A stretch of DNA of 64,000 bases from Blastococcus sp. PRF04-17 (lineage in GTDB: Bacteria; Actinomycetota; Actinomycetes; Mycobacteriales; Geodermatophilaceae): positions 4,030,001-4,094,000 of the forward strand of contig NZ_CP095412.1 in the NCBI RefSeq assembly GCF_023016265.1, given 5' to 3'. Numbering within the stretch: the stretch's first letter is position 1; the number at the start of each line of letters is the position of its first letter. Shown here one piece after another: positions 54,215 through 63,068 of the stretch. Below the pieces are notes generated by a model. That model was given only the letters and a program-made list of their open reading frames with translations. It had not been told where the DNA came from and ran no database searches. The position numbers and the translations under genes are program-made.

Positions 54215-55270
54215 GTGGCACAGCTGGGGATCGAGAGCGTGCTCGTGGCCGGTCGCGGCCCGGCCGCCTGCAGCGCCATCGCCGCCTGCGAACGGCTGGA
54301 GGTGAAGGCCGTCGCGGTCCACTCCGAGGCGGAGCGCACCGCCCGGCACGTGCGCATGGCCGACGACGCGGTCCTGCTCGGCCCCGCTCCGGCCACCGAG
54401 TCCTACCTCGCCGTCGACCGTATCGTCGAGGCTGCCCGCCGGAGCGGCGTCAGCGCGGTCCTCCCCGTGCCGCCGGCTCTCGCGGGCAACGCGCGACTGG
54501 CCGCGGCCGTCGTCGCCGCGGGGCTGATCTGGGTGGGGCCGGACGCCGAGGTGCTGGAGCGGCTCGGCGGTGACGGCGTGGAGCCCGCGAGCGAGCGGGG
54601 ACTGCTCGCCTGGGTGACCGCTGACGGGCTCCGCTTCCCGACCCGCGTCTCCCGCGACCGGGCCGCCGGCATCGCCCGGGTGTCGTGGACCCCCGACCAC
54701 GAGCCGGCCGATGGCGAGCTGCCCCGGGCCGCCCGCCGCCTGGTGGACGTCGGCTGGCGCGGGCTGGTCACCGTCGGCGTCTCGGCCGACGGCGAGCTCG
54801 CCGAGGTCGCGGCCGGTTTCTCCCTCGACATGGCCGTCCTCGAGCGCGCCCACGGCGTCGATGCCGTGGAGCTGGCGCTGCGCAGCGCGGCCGGGGCTGC
54901 CGCGGTCGCCGCGGCACCGTCCGGCCGTCCGGCGCAGTTCGCGGTCACCGTCCAGCTGCGGTCCACGCTGCCACCGGGCACCGCGGGGAGGGTCACCGGG
55001 CGGCTGCCCGACGGCCGGCCCGTGACGGGCGTTCCCGAGGGCGTCGAGGCGGTCGCGGTCACCGGATACGAGCCGGGCGACCGGCTCGACGGCTGGTACG
55101 ACGCCCTCCTCGCGACGGTCAGCGCCGCAGCGCCGGACACGGCGACCGCGGCGCGCGCCGCCTCGGACGTGCTGTCCGGACTGCCCGAGATCGGGGTGCC
55201 GCACGACGGGACGGAGGTGTGCGCCGTGCTCGGGCGGCTCGCCGCCGGCAACGCCGTCAGCAATGCCTGA
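54215..55270 (+). CDS. Biotin-carboxylase N-terminal-domain-like protein, degenerate
   Basis: The 351-residue protein starts with the biotin-carboxylase pre-ATP-grasp fold: VLVAGRGPAACSAIAACERLEVKAVAVHSEAERTARHVRMADDAVLLGPAPATESYLAVDRIVEAAR. The canonical HPGYGFLSEN is replaced by LPVPPALAGN, and no ATP-grasp motifs follow. The later half is unlike carboxylases except for short strands. It cannot catalyse carboxylation as known and is probably a structural or regulatory paralogue. GTG 54215 has a GCAGGAGGGA ribosome site. Confidence 0.75.
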   Translation: MAQLGIESVLVAGRGPAACSAIAACERLEVKAVAVHSEAERTARHVRMADDAVLLGPAPATESYLAVDRIVEAARRSGVSAVLPVPPALAGNARLAAAVVAAGLIWVGPDAEVLERLGGDGVEPASERGLLAWVTADGLRFPTRVSRDRAAGIARVSWTPDHEPADGELPRAARRLVDVGWRGLVTVGVSADGELAEVAAGFSLDMAVLERAHGVDAVELALRSAAGAAAVAAAPSGRPAQFAVTVQLRSTLPPGTAGRVTGRLPDGRPVTGVPEGVEAVAVTGYEPGDRLDGWYDALLATVSAAAPDTATAARAASDVLSGLPEIGVPHDGTEVCAVLGRLAAGNAVSNA

Positions 55271-55410
55271 CGGTCGGGGAAGAGGGCCCGTGGCAGTCGA
55301 TCTCATCGCCACGCTCGCCGGCTGAGGACGCGCGTCGGTTCTGGCCGCACCCCCGGTGGACGGCCCTCGAGCAGCGGGCACTGACCGAGAGCCGGTGTCA
55401 GACTGCACCA

Positions 55411-55914
55411 GTGCCGCCGCGCCGTCTCGTCCTGATCCGCCACGCCGAGGCGGGCGACGCGCCCGTCGACGTCGACCGGCCCCTCACGCAGCTGGGAGAA
55501 CGACGCGCGGAGGCGATCGGCGAGTGGCTCGGCCGAGCCGGCCTGGCGCCCGACCGCGTGGTCGTCTCACCCGCCGTCCGGGCGCAGCAGACGTGGGAGC
55601 GGGCAGCCGTCGCCCTTCCGGCCGGCCTGACCGGTGTCGACGAACGGATCTACGACAACACCGTCGACGCGCTGCTCGCCGTTCTCGGCGGGCTGCCGGA
55701 CGAGGCCATGACCGCGGCGCTCGTCGGCCACAACCCCGCCGTCGGCCAGCTCGCGGCCGTCCTCGGCGACGCCGAGGGCGATCCGGCGGCCCGGCACGAC
55801 GTCGGTTCCGGCTTCCCGACCGGCGGCGTCGCGGTCTTCGTCCTCGCGGGAACCTTCGCCGCCCTCGAACCGGGGACCGCGACCCTGACCGACTTCGCGG
55901 TGCCGGGCGCCTAG
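55411..55914 (+). CDS. sixA: SixA-type phosphohistidine phosphatase
   Basis: The 167-residue histidine-phosphatase-family protein has RRLVLIRHAEAGDAP with catalytic His, PLTQLGERRAEAIGEWLG and the VVVSPAVRAQQTWE arginine. The second His is in ALVGHNPAVGQLA. This short form matches SixA, which dephosphorylates phosphohistidine in Hpt domains; substrate not proven. It converges with the GNAT gene, overlapping by 4 bp. Confidence 0.88.
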   Translation: MPPRRLVLIRHAEAGDAPVDVDRPLTQLGERRAEAIGEWLGRAGLAPDRVVVSPAVRAQQTWERAAVALPAGLTGVDERIYDNTVDALLAVLGGLPDEAMTAALVGHNPAVGQLAAVLGDAEGDPAARHDVGSGFPTGGVAVFVLAGTFAALEPGTATLTDFAVPGA

Positions 55915-56417
55915 AGGTCGAGCGAGTACACCAGCAGGTCGACACCCGGCAACGGCGACCAGTCCCGCTCCGGCAGCCGGGTGAAACCGAGGCTCTCGTA
56001 GAGCCGGTGCGCGGCCGTCATCCGTGGATCGGTCGAGAGGACGACGCGCTTCTTCCCCGCCCGCCGTGCTCGCTCCAGGCAGGCGGTGACCAGCAGCCGG
56101 CCGATCCCTCGCCGCTGCGCCGACGGGTCGACGACCAGCATGCGGAAGGCAGCCTCGTCGTCGGAGACGGTCACCTCACCGAAGTCGCCGGTCAGGACCA
56201 GTGCCACGCTGCCCACGATCCGGCCGTCGGTGTCCCGCGCGACCAGCAGCTCCGCCACCTGGGCCCGGCCGGCCACGTCGGCGAGCTGGAGGGTGTAGGC
56301 CGCTCCGGCCAGCCCCCCGTCGACGTACACCCGCACGGTCAGGTCGGCGATGGCGGCGTGGTCGGCGTGCCGGGCCGGCTCCACGTACGGGGGCGTCGGC
56401 TCTGCGCTCCGGACCAC
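55911..56417 (-). CDS. GNAT-family N-acetyltransferase
   Basis: The 168-residue protein has the acetyl-CoA loop AQRRGIGRLLV and a preceding RMLVVDPS strand. The late LYESLGFTRLPERDW segment is typical of GNAT enzymes. Substrate not evident. It is divergent from pdtaS. Confidence 0.87.
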   Translation of the reverse strand: MVRSAEPTPPYVEPARHADHAAIADLTVRVYVDGGLAGAAYTLQLADVAGRAQVAELLVARDTDGRIVGSVALVLTGDFGEVTVSDDEAAFRMLVVDPSAQRRGIGRLLVTACLERARRAGKKRVVLSTDPRMTAAHRLYESLGFTRLPERDWSPLPGVDLLVYSLDL

Positions 56418-56476
56418 CCGAGCAGCGTAGGCGGCGGCCCGACATACGCTCGGGGCACCATGACCGGGGACCCGCG

Positions 56477-57957
56477 ATGAGCAGCCTGTCCGACCGCCTC
56501 ACCCGGGGCGCGGCGTCGAGCCCCTCCCAGGTCGACCACGCCCGCCGGCTGGTCGCCGACTGGCAGCTGCTGGCCGACCTCGCCTTCGCCGACCTCACCC
56601 TGTGGGTGCCGCTACCCACCGGCGCCTGGTGGTGCGTCGCGCAGGTCCGGCCGCTCACCGCGCCGACCAGCCGGCCCGAGGACCTCGTCGGCAGCGAGGT
56701 CGAGGGGGCCGTGGCCGAGCCGTTCGTCATCGCCCACCGCGAGGGCCGCCCGGTCACCGAGGGCGAGCCCGACTGGTCGGGCGTCGCGCCCCGGCGCCGC
56801 GAGGTCATCCCGGTGCGGCACGACGGGGTGCCCGTCGCCGTCCTCGCCAAGGACACCAACCTGGCGGTCACCCGCTCGCCGTCCACCCTCGAGCTGACCT
56901 ACCTCGACATCGCCGCCGACCTGTGCCTCATGGTCTCGGCGGGCACGTTCCCCCGCAGAAGCTGCAGGACGCCGAGATGAGCCCCCGGGTCGGTGACGGC
57001 CTCGTGCGCCTCGACGGGGCCGGCCGCGCCGTCTACGCCAGCCCGAACGCCCTGTCGGCCTACCGCCGGATCGGCGTCGCCGGCGACGTGGTGGGCGCCG
57101 ACCTGGCCGAGCTCACCCGCGGGGCGTCGGCCGACCGGGTCGCGGGGGAGGCCGTGGCAGCCGGCATCGCCTCCGCGGTCGCCGGCCGGTTCCCCGACCC
57201 CATGGACGTCGAGGGCCCGAGCGCGATCATGCTCCTGCGCGCGCTGCCGCTGCGGGCCCCCGGCGCCGAAGCCGGGGCGCTGGTGCTGGTCCGCGACGTG
57301 ACCGACGTCCGGCGCCGCGACCGTGCGCTGCTCACCAAGGACGCCACCATCCGGGAGATCCACCACCGGGTGAAGAACAACCTGCAGACCGTCGCCGCGC
57401 TGCTGCGGCTGCAGGCGCGCCGGATGACCGAACCGGCGGCGCGGGCGGCGCTCGAGGAGTCGGTCCGCCGGGTCTCGTCGATCGCCGTGGTCCACGAGAC
57501 GCTCGCCGGCAGCCGGGAGGACGTCGTCTCGGTGGACGACGTCCTCGACCAGGTGCTGCCCATGCTCGGTGACCTCGCCTCGGTCGGCCCCGCCGCCCGC
57601 ACGCGGCGGACCGGCTCGTTCGGCGAGCTGCCGGCCGCCGCGGCGACCCCGCTCGTGCTGGCGATCACCGAGTTGCTGCACAACGCCGCCGAGCACGCGT
57701 TCCCGGAAGGGGAGACCGGCGCGATCGAACTGGTCGCCGAGCGGCTGGGCGACGACCTCGTCGTCCGCGTGCGCGACGACGGCCGCGGGCTGCCGGCGGG
57801 CTTCGACCCTGCCGGCAGCGACGGCCTGGGTCTGCAGATCGTGCGGACGCTGGTCACCAGCGAACTGGGGGGAACCCTGACGATGCAGGTCCCGGCCGGA
57901 CAGGCGGGCACCGAGGCGGTCCTGACCATCCCGGGCATCGGGATACCGCGCCGGTGA
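56477..57957 (+). pseudogene. pdtaS: PdtaS-type sensor histidine kinase, frameshifted
   Basis: Two frames together give a 493-residue protein. A GAF-type N terminus (ADLTLWVPLPTGAWWCVAQVRPL) and a PAS-like middle (GDGLVRLDGAGRAVYASPNALSAY) come first. A HisKA_2 box EIHHRVKNNLQTVAALLRLQARR and HATPase motifs (ELLHNAAEHAF, DDGRGLP, GLGLQIV) follow. The break is at the C5 run 56950-56954; a sixth C restores it. PdtaS phosphorylates the ANTAR regulator PdtaR. Synteny with whiB1 supports the name. Six-codon uORF MTGDPR (56460-56480) overlaps the start. Confidence 0.87.
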
Positions 57958-57983
57958 GCCGCACCGCCGGGACCACGGAGGCC

Positions 57984-58037
57984 GAAACGCCGACGAGGCC
58001 GGTCCGGACTGTTCCGGATCGGCCTCGTCGGCGTCTC
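57984..58037. terminator. Bidirectional terminator between pdtaS and whiB1
   Basis: GAAACGCCGACGAGGCCGG (57984-58002) and the following TCCGG pair with CCGGATCGGCCTCGTCGGCG (58014-58033) and TCTC. The stem is about 22 bp with a few mismatches. Confidence 0.85.
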
Positions 58038-58073
58038 GATGCGGTCGTGTGACGGCGACCGCGGTGGTGCAGC

Positions 58074-58325
58074 TCAGGCGGTGTGCACCCGGGTGCGGGC
58101 CTGACGGCGCTTGAGTGCGCGTCGCTCGTCCTCGGAGAGCCCACCCCAGACGCCGCTGTCCTGACCCGAGCGCAGGGCCCAGTCCAGACACGACTGCACC
58201 ACCGGGCAGCGCCGGCACACGGTCTTGGCCTGCTCGATCTGCACGACAGCCGGACCGGTCGTCCCGATGGGGAAGAACAGCTCCGGGTCCTCGTCGCGGC
58301 AGAGCGCGCGGTGGCGCCAGTCCAT
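58074..58325 (-). CDS. whiB1: WhiB1 iron-sulfur transcriptional regulator
   Basis: The 83-residue WhiB protein has C9, C37, C40 and C46 and GVWGG at 58-62, with a basic C terminus (RRALKRRQARTR). Sequence and size match WhiB1, the essential nitric-oxide-responsive regulator that binds the primary sigma factor. Adjacent pdtaS matches Mycobacterium. Start ATG 58325; upstream is an unusually AT-rich promoter region. Confidence 0.93.
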   Translation of the reverse strand: MDWRHRALCRDEDPELFFPIGTTGPAVVQIEQAKTVCRRCPVVQSCLDWALRSGQDSGVWGGLSEDERRALKRRQARTRVHTA

Positions 58326-58675
58326 GGCTTCGTACTCCTCGGTGTCGTCTACGGTAGGTGCTCAGTCGCCGGCCTCGGACCGCGTTCCAGGGCCGACACC
58401 GGTTGCCCAGCGCTTTGGCTCAGCGACTACTTGCTCTTTGTTACTAGCAAGTTGCGTTCCAGACGCGATGTTTTCACGTGCAGAACGCGTGTCAAGCAGA
58501 TCGAGGTCGTCGTAGGACCCCTCGTGAGCAAGCTCACCACGGGCGTGCTAGGACCGCCACTCGACGGAACCACACGCCGGTGAGGGACGTTGACAAGAGC
58601 CTGCCGACGTGCCAATGGCCCTCGTGCGGGGCCCGCTGCGAGCGTGCGAGCAGTGGGGGGCAGGAGGGTCCTTCT
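58326..58675 (-). other. whiB1 upstream region and end of the DAG kinase unit
   Basis: The 350-bp gap holds the whiB1 promoter area: a -35-like TTGACA at 58490-58495 on the minus strand, a weak -10 near 58467-58472, and an AT-rich stretch with the inverted repeat CTTGC/GCAAG around 58431-58452. The distal end (58620-58675) carries the terminator-like repeat of the DAG kinase gene. No gene seen. Confidence 0.5.
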
Positions 58676-59701
58676 TCAGGCGATCACGCGCAGCGCGGCC
58701 GGCACGTGCCGCAGCCGCAGACCGGTGGCGGTGCCCAGGTGGTCGCCGTCCACCTGCCAGCCCTGGGGCCGACCCGCCGTCAGTTCGAGCTGTTCCAGGT
58801 CGTGCCAGCGGTGCACGCCGCGCCCCCGGGCGTCGGGCTCCCGCGCGAGCGTCTGCCGCAGTGCGGAGAGCATCCGGAGCGCGCCCATGCGGCCCATCGC
58901 GAAGACGTCGAGACGGGTGTCGAAGGAGGCCTCGGGCGACGGGTTCACCGGCCGGGCGCCGAGGTAGGTCCACGGGCTGACGTTGGAGACCAGGCAGAGG
59001 AAGAGCCCTTCCACCGGGTCCTCGCCGGGCACCCGAAGCGTCATCGCCGGACGGCGGCGCTCCCTGCCGAGCAGGAAGGCGCTGGTGGCCTCCCTGACGT
59101 AGAGGGGGCCGGTCGAGCGCCGCCCGGCCGCGCGGCGTGCCTCCACCCGGGCGATGACCTCGGCGTCGAACCCCAGCCCGGCGGCGAAGACGAACCAGCG
59201 CGGCGGGGTCCACTCGTCCTGGTGCCGCTCGGCATCGGCCTGGGCATCGGCCTCGGCGGTGACCGGGTCGGCGTCCCGGACCGGTGCGGTGCTGGTGCCG
59301 GTCGCGCTCGCCGTGCCCAGGGAGACCAGTCGCGTGCGTCCCGCCCGCAGGGAGTCGAGGATCTCGGCCGTCGCCTCGATGGGGTCGCGGGACCGGCCCA
59401 GAGCACGGGAGAAGACGTTCGTGGAGCCGCCCGGCACGACGGCCAGCATCGGGAGGTGCGGTGCGGGGCCGTTCTCCATCAGGCCGTTGACGACCTCGTT
59501 CACCGTGCCGTCACCGCCCACGGACACCACGAGGTCCATGCCCTCCGCGACCGCCCGCGCGGCGAGCCGGCGGGCGTGCCCCCGCCGCTCGGTGTGGACG
59601 ACGTCGACCTTGAGCTCGCTGGCGAGGGCGCCGACGAGCACGTTGCGCATCTTCACCGTGGTGGTGGTGGCCGCGGGGTTGACCACGACGAGCGCGCGCA
59701 T
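58676..59701 (-). CDS. Diacylglycerol/lipid kinase family protein
   Basis: The 341-residue protein has the DAGK motifs VVVNPAATTTTVKM, SVGGDGTVNEVVNGLMENG and VVPGGSTNVFSRALG. A C-terminal beta-rich domain follows (VFAAGLGFDAEVIARVE, then WQVDGDHLGTATGLRL). It phosphorylates a lipid such as diacylglycerol or a ceramide-like substrate. A 35-residue insert of Asp/Ala-rich sequence is present mid-protein. Start ATG 59701. Confidence 0.88.
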   Translation of the reverse strand: MRALVVVNPAATTTTVKMRNVLVGALASELKVDVVHTERRGHARRLAARAVAEGMDLVVSVGGDGTVNEVVNGLMENGPAPHLPMLAVVPGGSTNVFSRALGRSRDPIEATAEILDSLRAGRTRLVSLGTASATGTSTAPVRDADPVTAEADAQADAERHQDEWTPPRWFVFAAGLGFDAEVIARVEARRAAGRRSTGPLYVREATSAFLLGRERRRPAMTLRVPGEDPVEGLFLCLVSNVSPWTYLGARPVNPSPEASFDTRLDVFAMGRMGALRMLSALRQTLAREPDARGRGVHRWHDLEQLELTAGRPQGWQVDGDHLGTATGLRLRHVPAALRVIA

Positions 59702-59785
59702 GACCGCCAGGCTAATCAGGCGTGGCGTGTTTCCACGGCAGGAACGGCCGATGAGCGGGGCGCGGGGCCGCGTAACCTCGCCGAC

Positions 59786-60289
59786 GTGACCGAGCAGAGC
59801 GCATCCGGGGGACGGCCCTCCCGACGCGCGATGGACCGGCTGTTCGGGCCCGCGGCCGCGCCCTCCGCCCCGAAGGCCCCGCGGGAGCACCCGGCGGCGC
59901 CGCGCGCGCTCCGGTGGGCGGCGGCGGTCGTCGGTCTCGAGGCCGCGCTGCTGGCCCTGGGTGCGCTGGTCCTGCTCTACCTCACCCTCACCAGCACGGC
60001 CGACAGCATCGGTCGCGCGCTGGCCGAGGTCGTCCTCGTCGCCGGTGGGGCGGCCCTGCTCGCCGTCGCCGCGGTCGGGTTGTGGCGGGTCGCCCGCTGG
60101 GCGCGCGGACCGGTCGTCGTCTTCCAGCTCCTGCTGGCGGCCCTGGCCTACACGACCGCCTTCGACGCGCAGCAGCCGGCGATCGGCCTGCCGGTGCTCC
60201 TGCTGGTCGCTGCCGAGCTGTACCTCCTGGCGACGCCGGAGGCGTGGCTGGCCTACCTCGAGCAGGAGGACCACCCACCCGGCCCCTGA
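59786..60289 (+). CDS. Four-helix membrane protein, hypothetical
   Basis: The 167-residue protein has a polar N terminus (TEQSASGGRPSRRAMDRLFGPAAAPSAP) and four hydrophobic segments (VVGLEAALLALGALVLLYLTL, VVLVAGGAALLAVAAVGLW, VVFQLLLAALAYTTAF, LPVLLLVAAELYLLA). GTG 59786 has TAACCT at 59773-59778 upstream, a leaderless -10. Function unknown. Confidence 0.75.
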   Translation: MTEQSASGGRPSRRAMDRLFGPAAAPSAPKAPREHPAAPRALRWAAAVVGLEAALLALGALVLLYLTLTSTADSIGRALAEVVLVAGGAALLAVAAVGLWRVARWARGPVVVFQLLLAALAYTTAFDAQQPAIGLPVLLLVAAELYLLATPEAWLAYLEQEDHPPGP

Positions 60290-60302
60290 AAGGGCGTCCG
60301 GT

Positions 60303-61085
60303 TCAGATCAGCTCGATGACGTCCGCGATGGACTCGAGCACCCGGCTGGGCCGGAAGGGGAACCGGCGGACGTCGTCGGCCGTCGTGGAGCCCGAGAGCA
60401 CCAGCACCGTCTCCAGGCCGGCCTCGATGCCGGCGACGACGTCGGTGTCCATGCGGTCGCCCACCATGATCGTGGACTCCGAGTGCGCCTCGATCCGATT
60501 CATGGCGCTGCGGAACATCATCGGGTTGGGCTTGCCGACGAAGTAGGGCTCGGCCCCGGTGGCGCGGGTGATCATCGCGGCCACCGAGCCCGTGGCGGGC
60601 AGCGGGCCCTCCGGCGAGGGCCCCGTCACGTCGGGGTTCGTGGCGATGAACCGGGCGCCCCGGCCGACCAGGCGGATCGCCCGCGTGATGGCCTCGAACG
60701 AGTAGGTCCGGGTCTCGCCGAGGACGACGTAGTCCGGATCGGTGTCGGTGAGCGTGTAGCCGACCTCGTAGAGGGCCGTGGTCAGGCCGGCCTCGCCGAT
60801 GACGTAGGCCGATCCGCCGGGGAGCTGGGTGTGCAGGAAGTCCGCCGTCGCCAGTGCCGAGGTCCAGATCGACTCCTCGGGGACGTGCAGCCCGCTGCGG
60901 GTCAGGCGGGCGGCGAGGTCGCGCGGGGTGAAGATCGAGTTGTTGGTGAGGACGAGGAAGCGCCGCTGCTTCTCCACCAGCCGCTCGAGGAACTCCGCGG
61001 CGCCGGGCAGCGCCTTCTCCTCGTGCACCAGCACGCCGTCCATGTCGGTGAGCCAGCACTCCGGCGGGACGCGTTCGGTGGTCAT
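60303..61085 (-). CDS. HAD-IIA family phosphatase, NagD-like
   Basis: The 260-residue HAD hydrolase has motif I DMDGVLVHEEKALPGA, motif II LVLTNNS, motif III GKPNPMM and motif IV VGDRMDTDVVAGIEAGL. The cap position marks the IIA subclass (NagD/PGP-like). Probable phosphatase of sugar phosphates or related metabolites. The ATG overlaps the GNAT end at 61082 by 4 bp. Confidence 0.9.
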   Translation of the reverse strand: MTTERVPPECWLTDMDGVLVHEEKALPGAAEFLERLVEKQRRFLVLTNNSIFTPRDLAARLTRSGLHVPEESIWTSALATADFLHTQLPGGSAYVIGEAGLTTALYEVGYTLTDTDPDYVVLGETRTYSFEAITRAIRLVGRGARFIATNPDVTGPSPEGPLPATGSVAAMITRATGAEPYFVGKPNPMMFRSAMNRIEAHSESTIMVGDRMDTDVVAGIEAGLETVLVLSGSTTADDVRRFPFRPSRVLESIADVIELI

Positions 61086-61567
61086 GGGGTCCTCCGGTCG
61101 GCAGCGAAGCCGGTCAGTGCCTGGTCGGTGAGGCGGAAGACGGTCCAGTCGTCCATGGGGACGGCGCCGGCCGCCTCGTAGAACTCGATCGAGGGCGTGT
61201 TCCAGTCGAGCACCGACCACTCCAGCCGCGAGTAGCCGCGCTCGACGCAGACCTCGGCCAGCGTGCGCAGCAGCTCCCGGCCCAGTCCGCTGCCGCGGTG
61301 CTGCGGCGAGACGTAGAGGTCCTCGAGGTAGATGCCGTGCGTGCCGCGCCAGGTGGAGAAGTTGAGGAACCACAGGGCGATGCCGACGACCTCGCCGTCC
61401 CGTTCCGCGACGTGACCGAACAGCGCCGGGGAGCTCCCGAACAGGCAGGCGGCGAGCTGGGCCTCGGTCAGGCGGACCTCGTGCAGTGCGCGCTCGTAGT
61501 CGGCCAGCTCGCGGACCAGCGCCACGACGGCGGGGACGTCGTCCGGACGGACCGGGCGGACGGTCAT
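61082..61567 (-). CDS. GNAT N-acetyltransferase, diamine/spermidine type
   Basis: The 161-residue protein has RPVRPDDVPAVVALVRELADYERA, FLNFSTWRGTHGIYLEDLYVSPQHRGSGLG and SRLEWSVLDWNTPSIEFYEAAGA. This pattern matches the spermidine/spermine or thialysine acetyltransferase-like GNAT group. It overlaps the genes on both sides, so pssA, this gene and the HAD gene are probably one transcript. Confidence 0.88.
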   Translation of the reverse strand: MTVRPVRPDDVPAVVALVRELADYERALHEVRLTEAQLAACLFGSSPALFGHVAERDGEVVGIALWFLNFSTWRGTHGIYLEDLYVSPQHRGSGLGRELLRTLAEVCVERGYSRLEWSVLDWNTPSIEFYEAAGAVPMDDWTVFRLTDQALTGFAADRRTP

Positions 61568-62364
61568 GAGAAGACCTCCTTGAGCCGCGCCGGGAGCAGC
61601 CGGGCCAGCGGCGAGACGACCGGGACGAGCACGGGCGCCAGCAGGTAGCCGTAGGCGAGCACGATCCCGGTGACCACCGGGACTGTGGCGAAGCCGACGA
61701 CGAGCAGGAGCGCGGCGGCCACGAGCCCGTAGGGGCGACCGCTCTGGGGGCTGACCAGCGACCGGAACGAGCGGAAGCGGATGTTGGTCACCATCAGCAG
61801 CGCCGGCACGACGACGACGAGCAGCACCCACAGGCGGTCGCGGCCCTGCATGTGGTCACCGAACGCGAACACCGACGCCAGGACGACGCCGGCCGCCCCG
61901 GGGCTGGGCAGTCCGGTGAAGTACCGCTTGTCCGCGGTCGGGTCGACGGTGGTGTTGAACCGGGCGAGCCGGATCGCCGCACAGGCCAGCCAGACGAAGC
62001 ACGCGACCCAGCCCAACGGGTCCCACTCGTCGCGGCCCTGCGAGAACAGGGTGAAGGCCAGCAGGGCCGGCGCGAGCCCGAACGAGACCAGGTCGGCCAG
62101 CGAGTCGAACTGCAGCCCGAAGGGCGTCACCGCGCCGACCAGCCGGGCCACGGCACCGTCGGTGATGTCGAAGACGATCGACAACCCGATCAGGACGGCG
62201 GCCAGCCGGAAATCACCCCGGATGGCGACCAGCATCGCGAAGAAGCCGCAGAACATGTTGCCGAGGGTGAACAGGCTGGGCAGCGTGGCGAGCGCGCGCC
62301 GGCGGGTGCCCCGGACGGAGCCGCGGACGAACTCGACGGTGGCGGTGCGCCGGGTCGGTGGCAT
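61564..62364 (-). CDS. pssA: Phosphatidylserine synthase PssA
   Basis: The 266-residue integral membrane enzyme has the CDP-alcohol phosphotransferase motif DGAVARLVGAVTPFGLQFDSLAD. Its aspartates fall in the DGx2ARx8Gx3Dx3D pattern. Eight hydrophobic helices are visible. It makes phosphatidylserine from CDP-diacylglycerol and serine. It follows psd on the same strand by 11 bp. Confidence 0.92.
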   Translation of the reverse strand: MPPTRRTATVEFVRGSVRGTRRRALATLPSLFTLGNMFCGFFAMLVAIRGDFRLAAVLIGLSIVFDITDGAVARLVGAVTPFGLQFDSLADLVSFGLAPALLAFTLFSQGRDEWDPLGWVACFVWLACAAIRLARFNTTVDPTADKRYFTGLPSPGAAGVVLASVFAFGDHMQGRDRLWVLLVVVVPALLMVTNIRFRSFRSLVSPQSGRPYGLVAAALLLVVGFATVPVVTGIVLAYGYLLAPVLVPVVSPLARLLPARLKEVFS

Positions 62365-62375
62365 GCGCGGGCCCC

Positions 62376-63020
62376 TCAGCCGGCCGCGGGCCAGCGGGCG
62401 ATCACCGTCTCGCCCCCGCGCACCCGCTGCCCCTTCGTCACGGTGATCGTGCACTCCGGGGGCACGAAGACGTCCATGCGCGACCCGAACTTCATCAGGC
62501 CCATGCGCTCGCCGGTCTCCAGCCGCCGGCCGGTGCCGGTGCGCGTGACGATGCGCCGGGCCAGGACGCCCACGACCTGCCGGAAGACGACGGTCCGGTC
62601 GCCTTCTTTCAGCCACAGCTCGGTGCGCTCGTTCCGGTGCGCGGACTCCTTGCGGTAGGCGGCCAGGAAGCTCCCCTTGCGGTAGGAGCTCTCGACGACC
62701 TCACCGTGGTAGGGCGAGCGGTTGACGTGCACGTCGACGACGGAGAGGAACACGCTGACCTGCTGCCAGTCCCCCTCGGGCGCCACGCCCTCCTGGGGCT
62801 CACCGGCGACCATCACGACCCCGTCGGCGGGGGAGAGCACCTCGTCGGGATGCGGGGCGACGCTGTCGCAGCGCCGGTCGGGATCGCGGAAGAACAGCGT
62901 CATGTACGCGGACAGGCCGAGCGCCGGCCACAGCGCCCACCGCCGTCCGGTGACCGCCGCGAGGGCCGCGGGGAGCAGGGGTCCGGTGATGAAAGGCCAC
63001 CCGGCCCGGTCGATGCGCAT
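62376..63020 (-). CDS. psd: Phosphatidylserine decarboxylase Psd
   Basis: The 214-residue proenzyme has an N-terminal hydrophobic region and VLSPADGVVMVAGE, SVFLSVVDVHVNRSPYHGEV and the self-cleavage site MKFGSRMDVF with G179-S180. The Ser becomes the pyruvoyl group. It converts phosphatidylserine to phosphatidylethanolamine. It forms a unit with pssA. Confidence 0.92.
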   Translation of the reverse strand: MRIDRAGWPFITGPLLPAALAAVTGRRWALWPALGLSAYMTLFFRDPDRRCDSVAPHPDEVLSPADGVVMVAGEPQEGVAPEGDWQQVSVFLSVVDVHVNRSPYHGEVVESSYRKGSFLAAYRKESAHRNERTELWLKEGDRTVVFRQVVGVLARRIVTRTGTGRRLETGERMGLMKFGSRMDVFVPPECTITVTKGQRVRGGETVIARWPAAG

Positions 63021-63068
63021 GGTGCCCAGACGTTACCGGCCGTCGCCGGCCGTGGTCGGGACGCAGGG

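Noticed and set aside
55291-55323. Tiny frame VAVDLIATLAG after the biotin-carboxylase-like gene
   Set aside because: Ten or so codons without domain or clear ribosome site; no evidence that it is a biotin-carrier remnant.
58427-58615. 62-codon frame upstream of whiB1
   Set aside because: It lies in the AT-rich promoter region, has no ribosome site or domain, and is probably chance.
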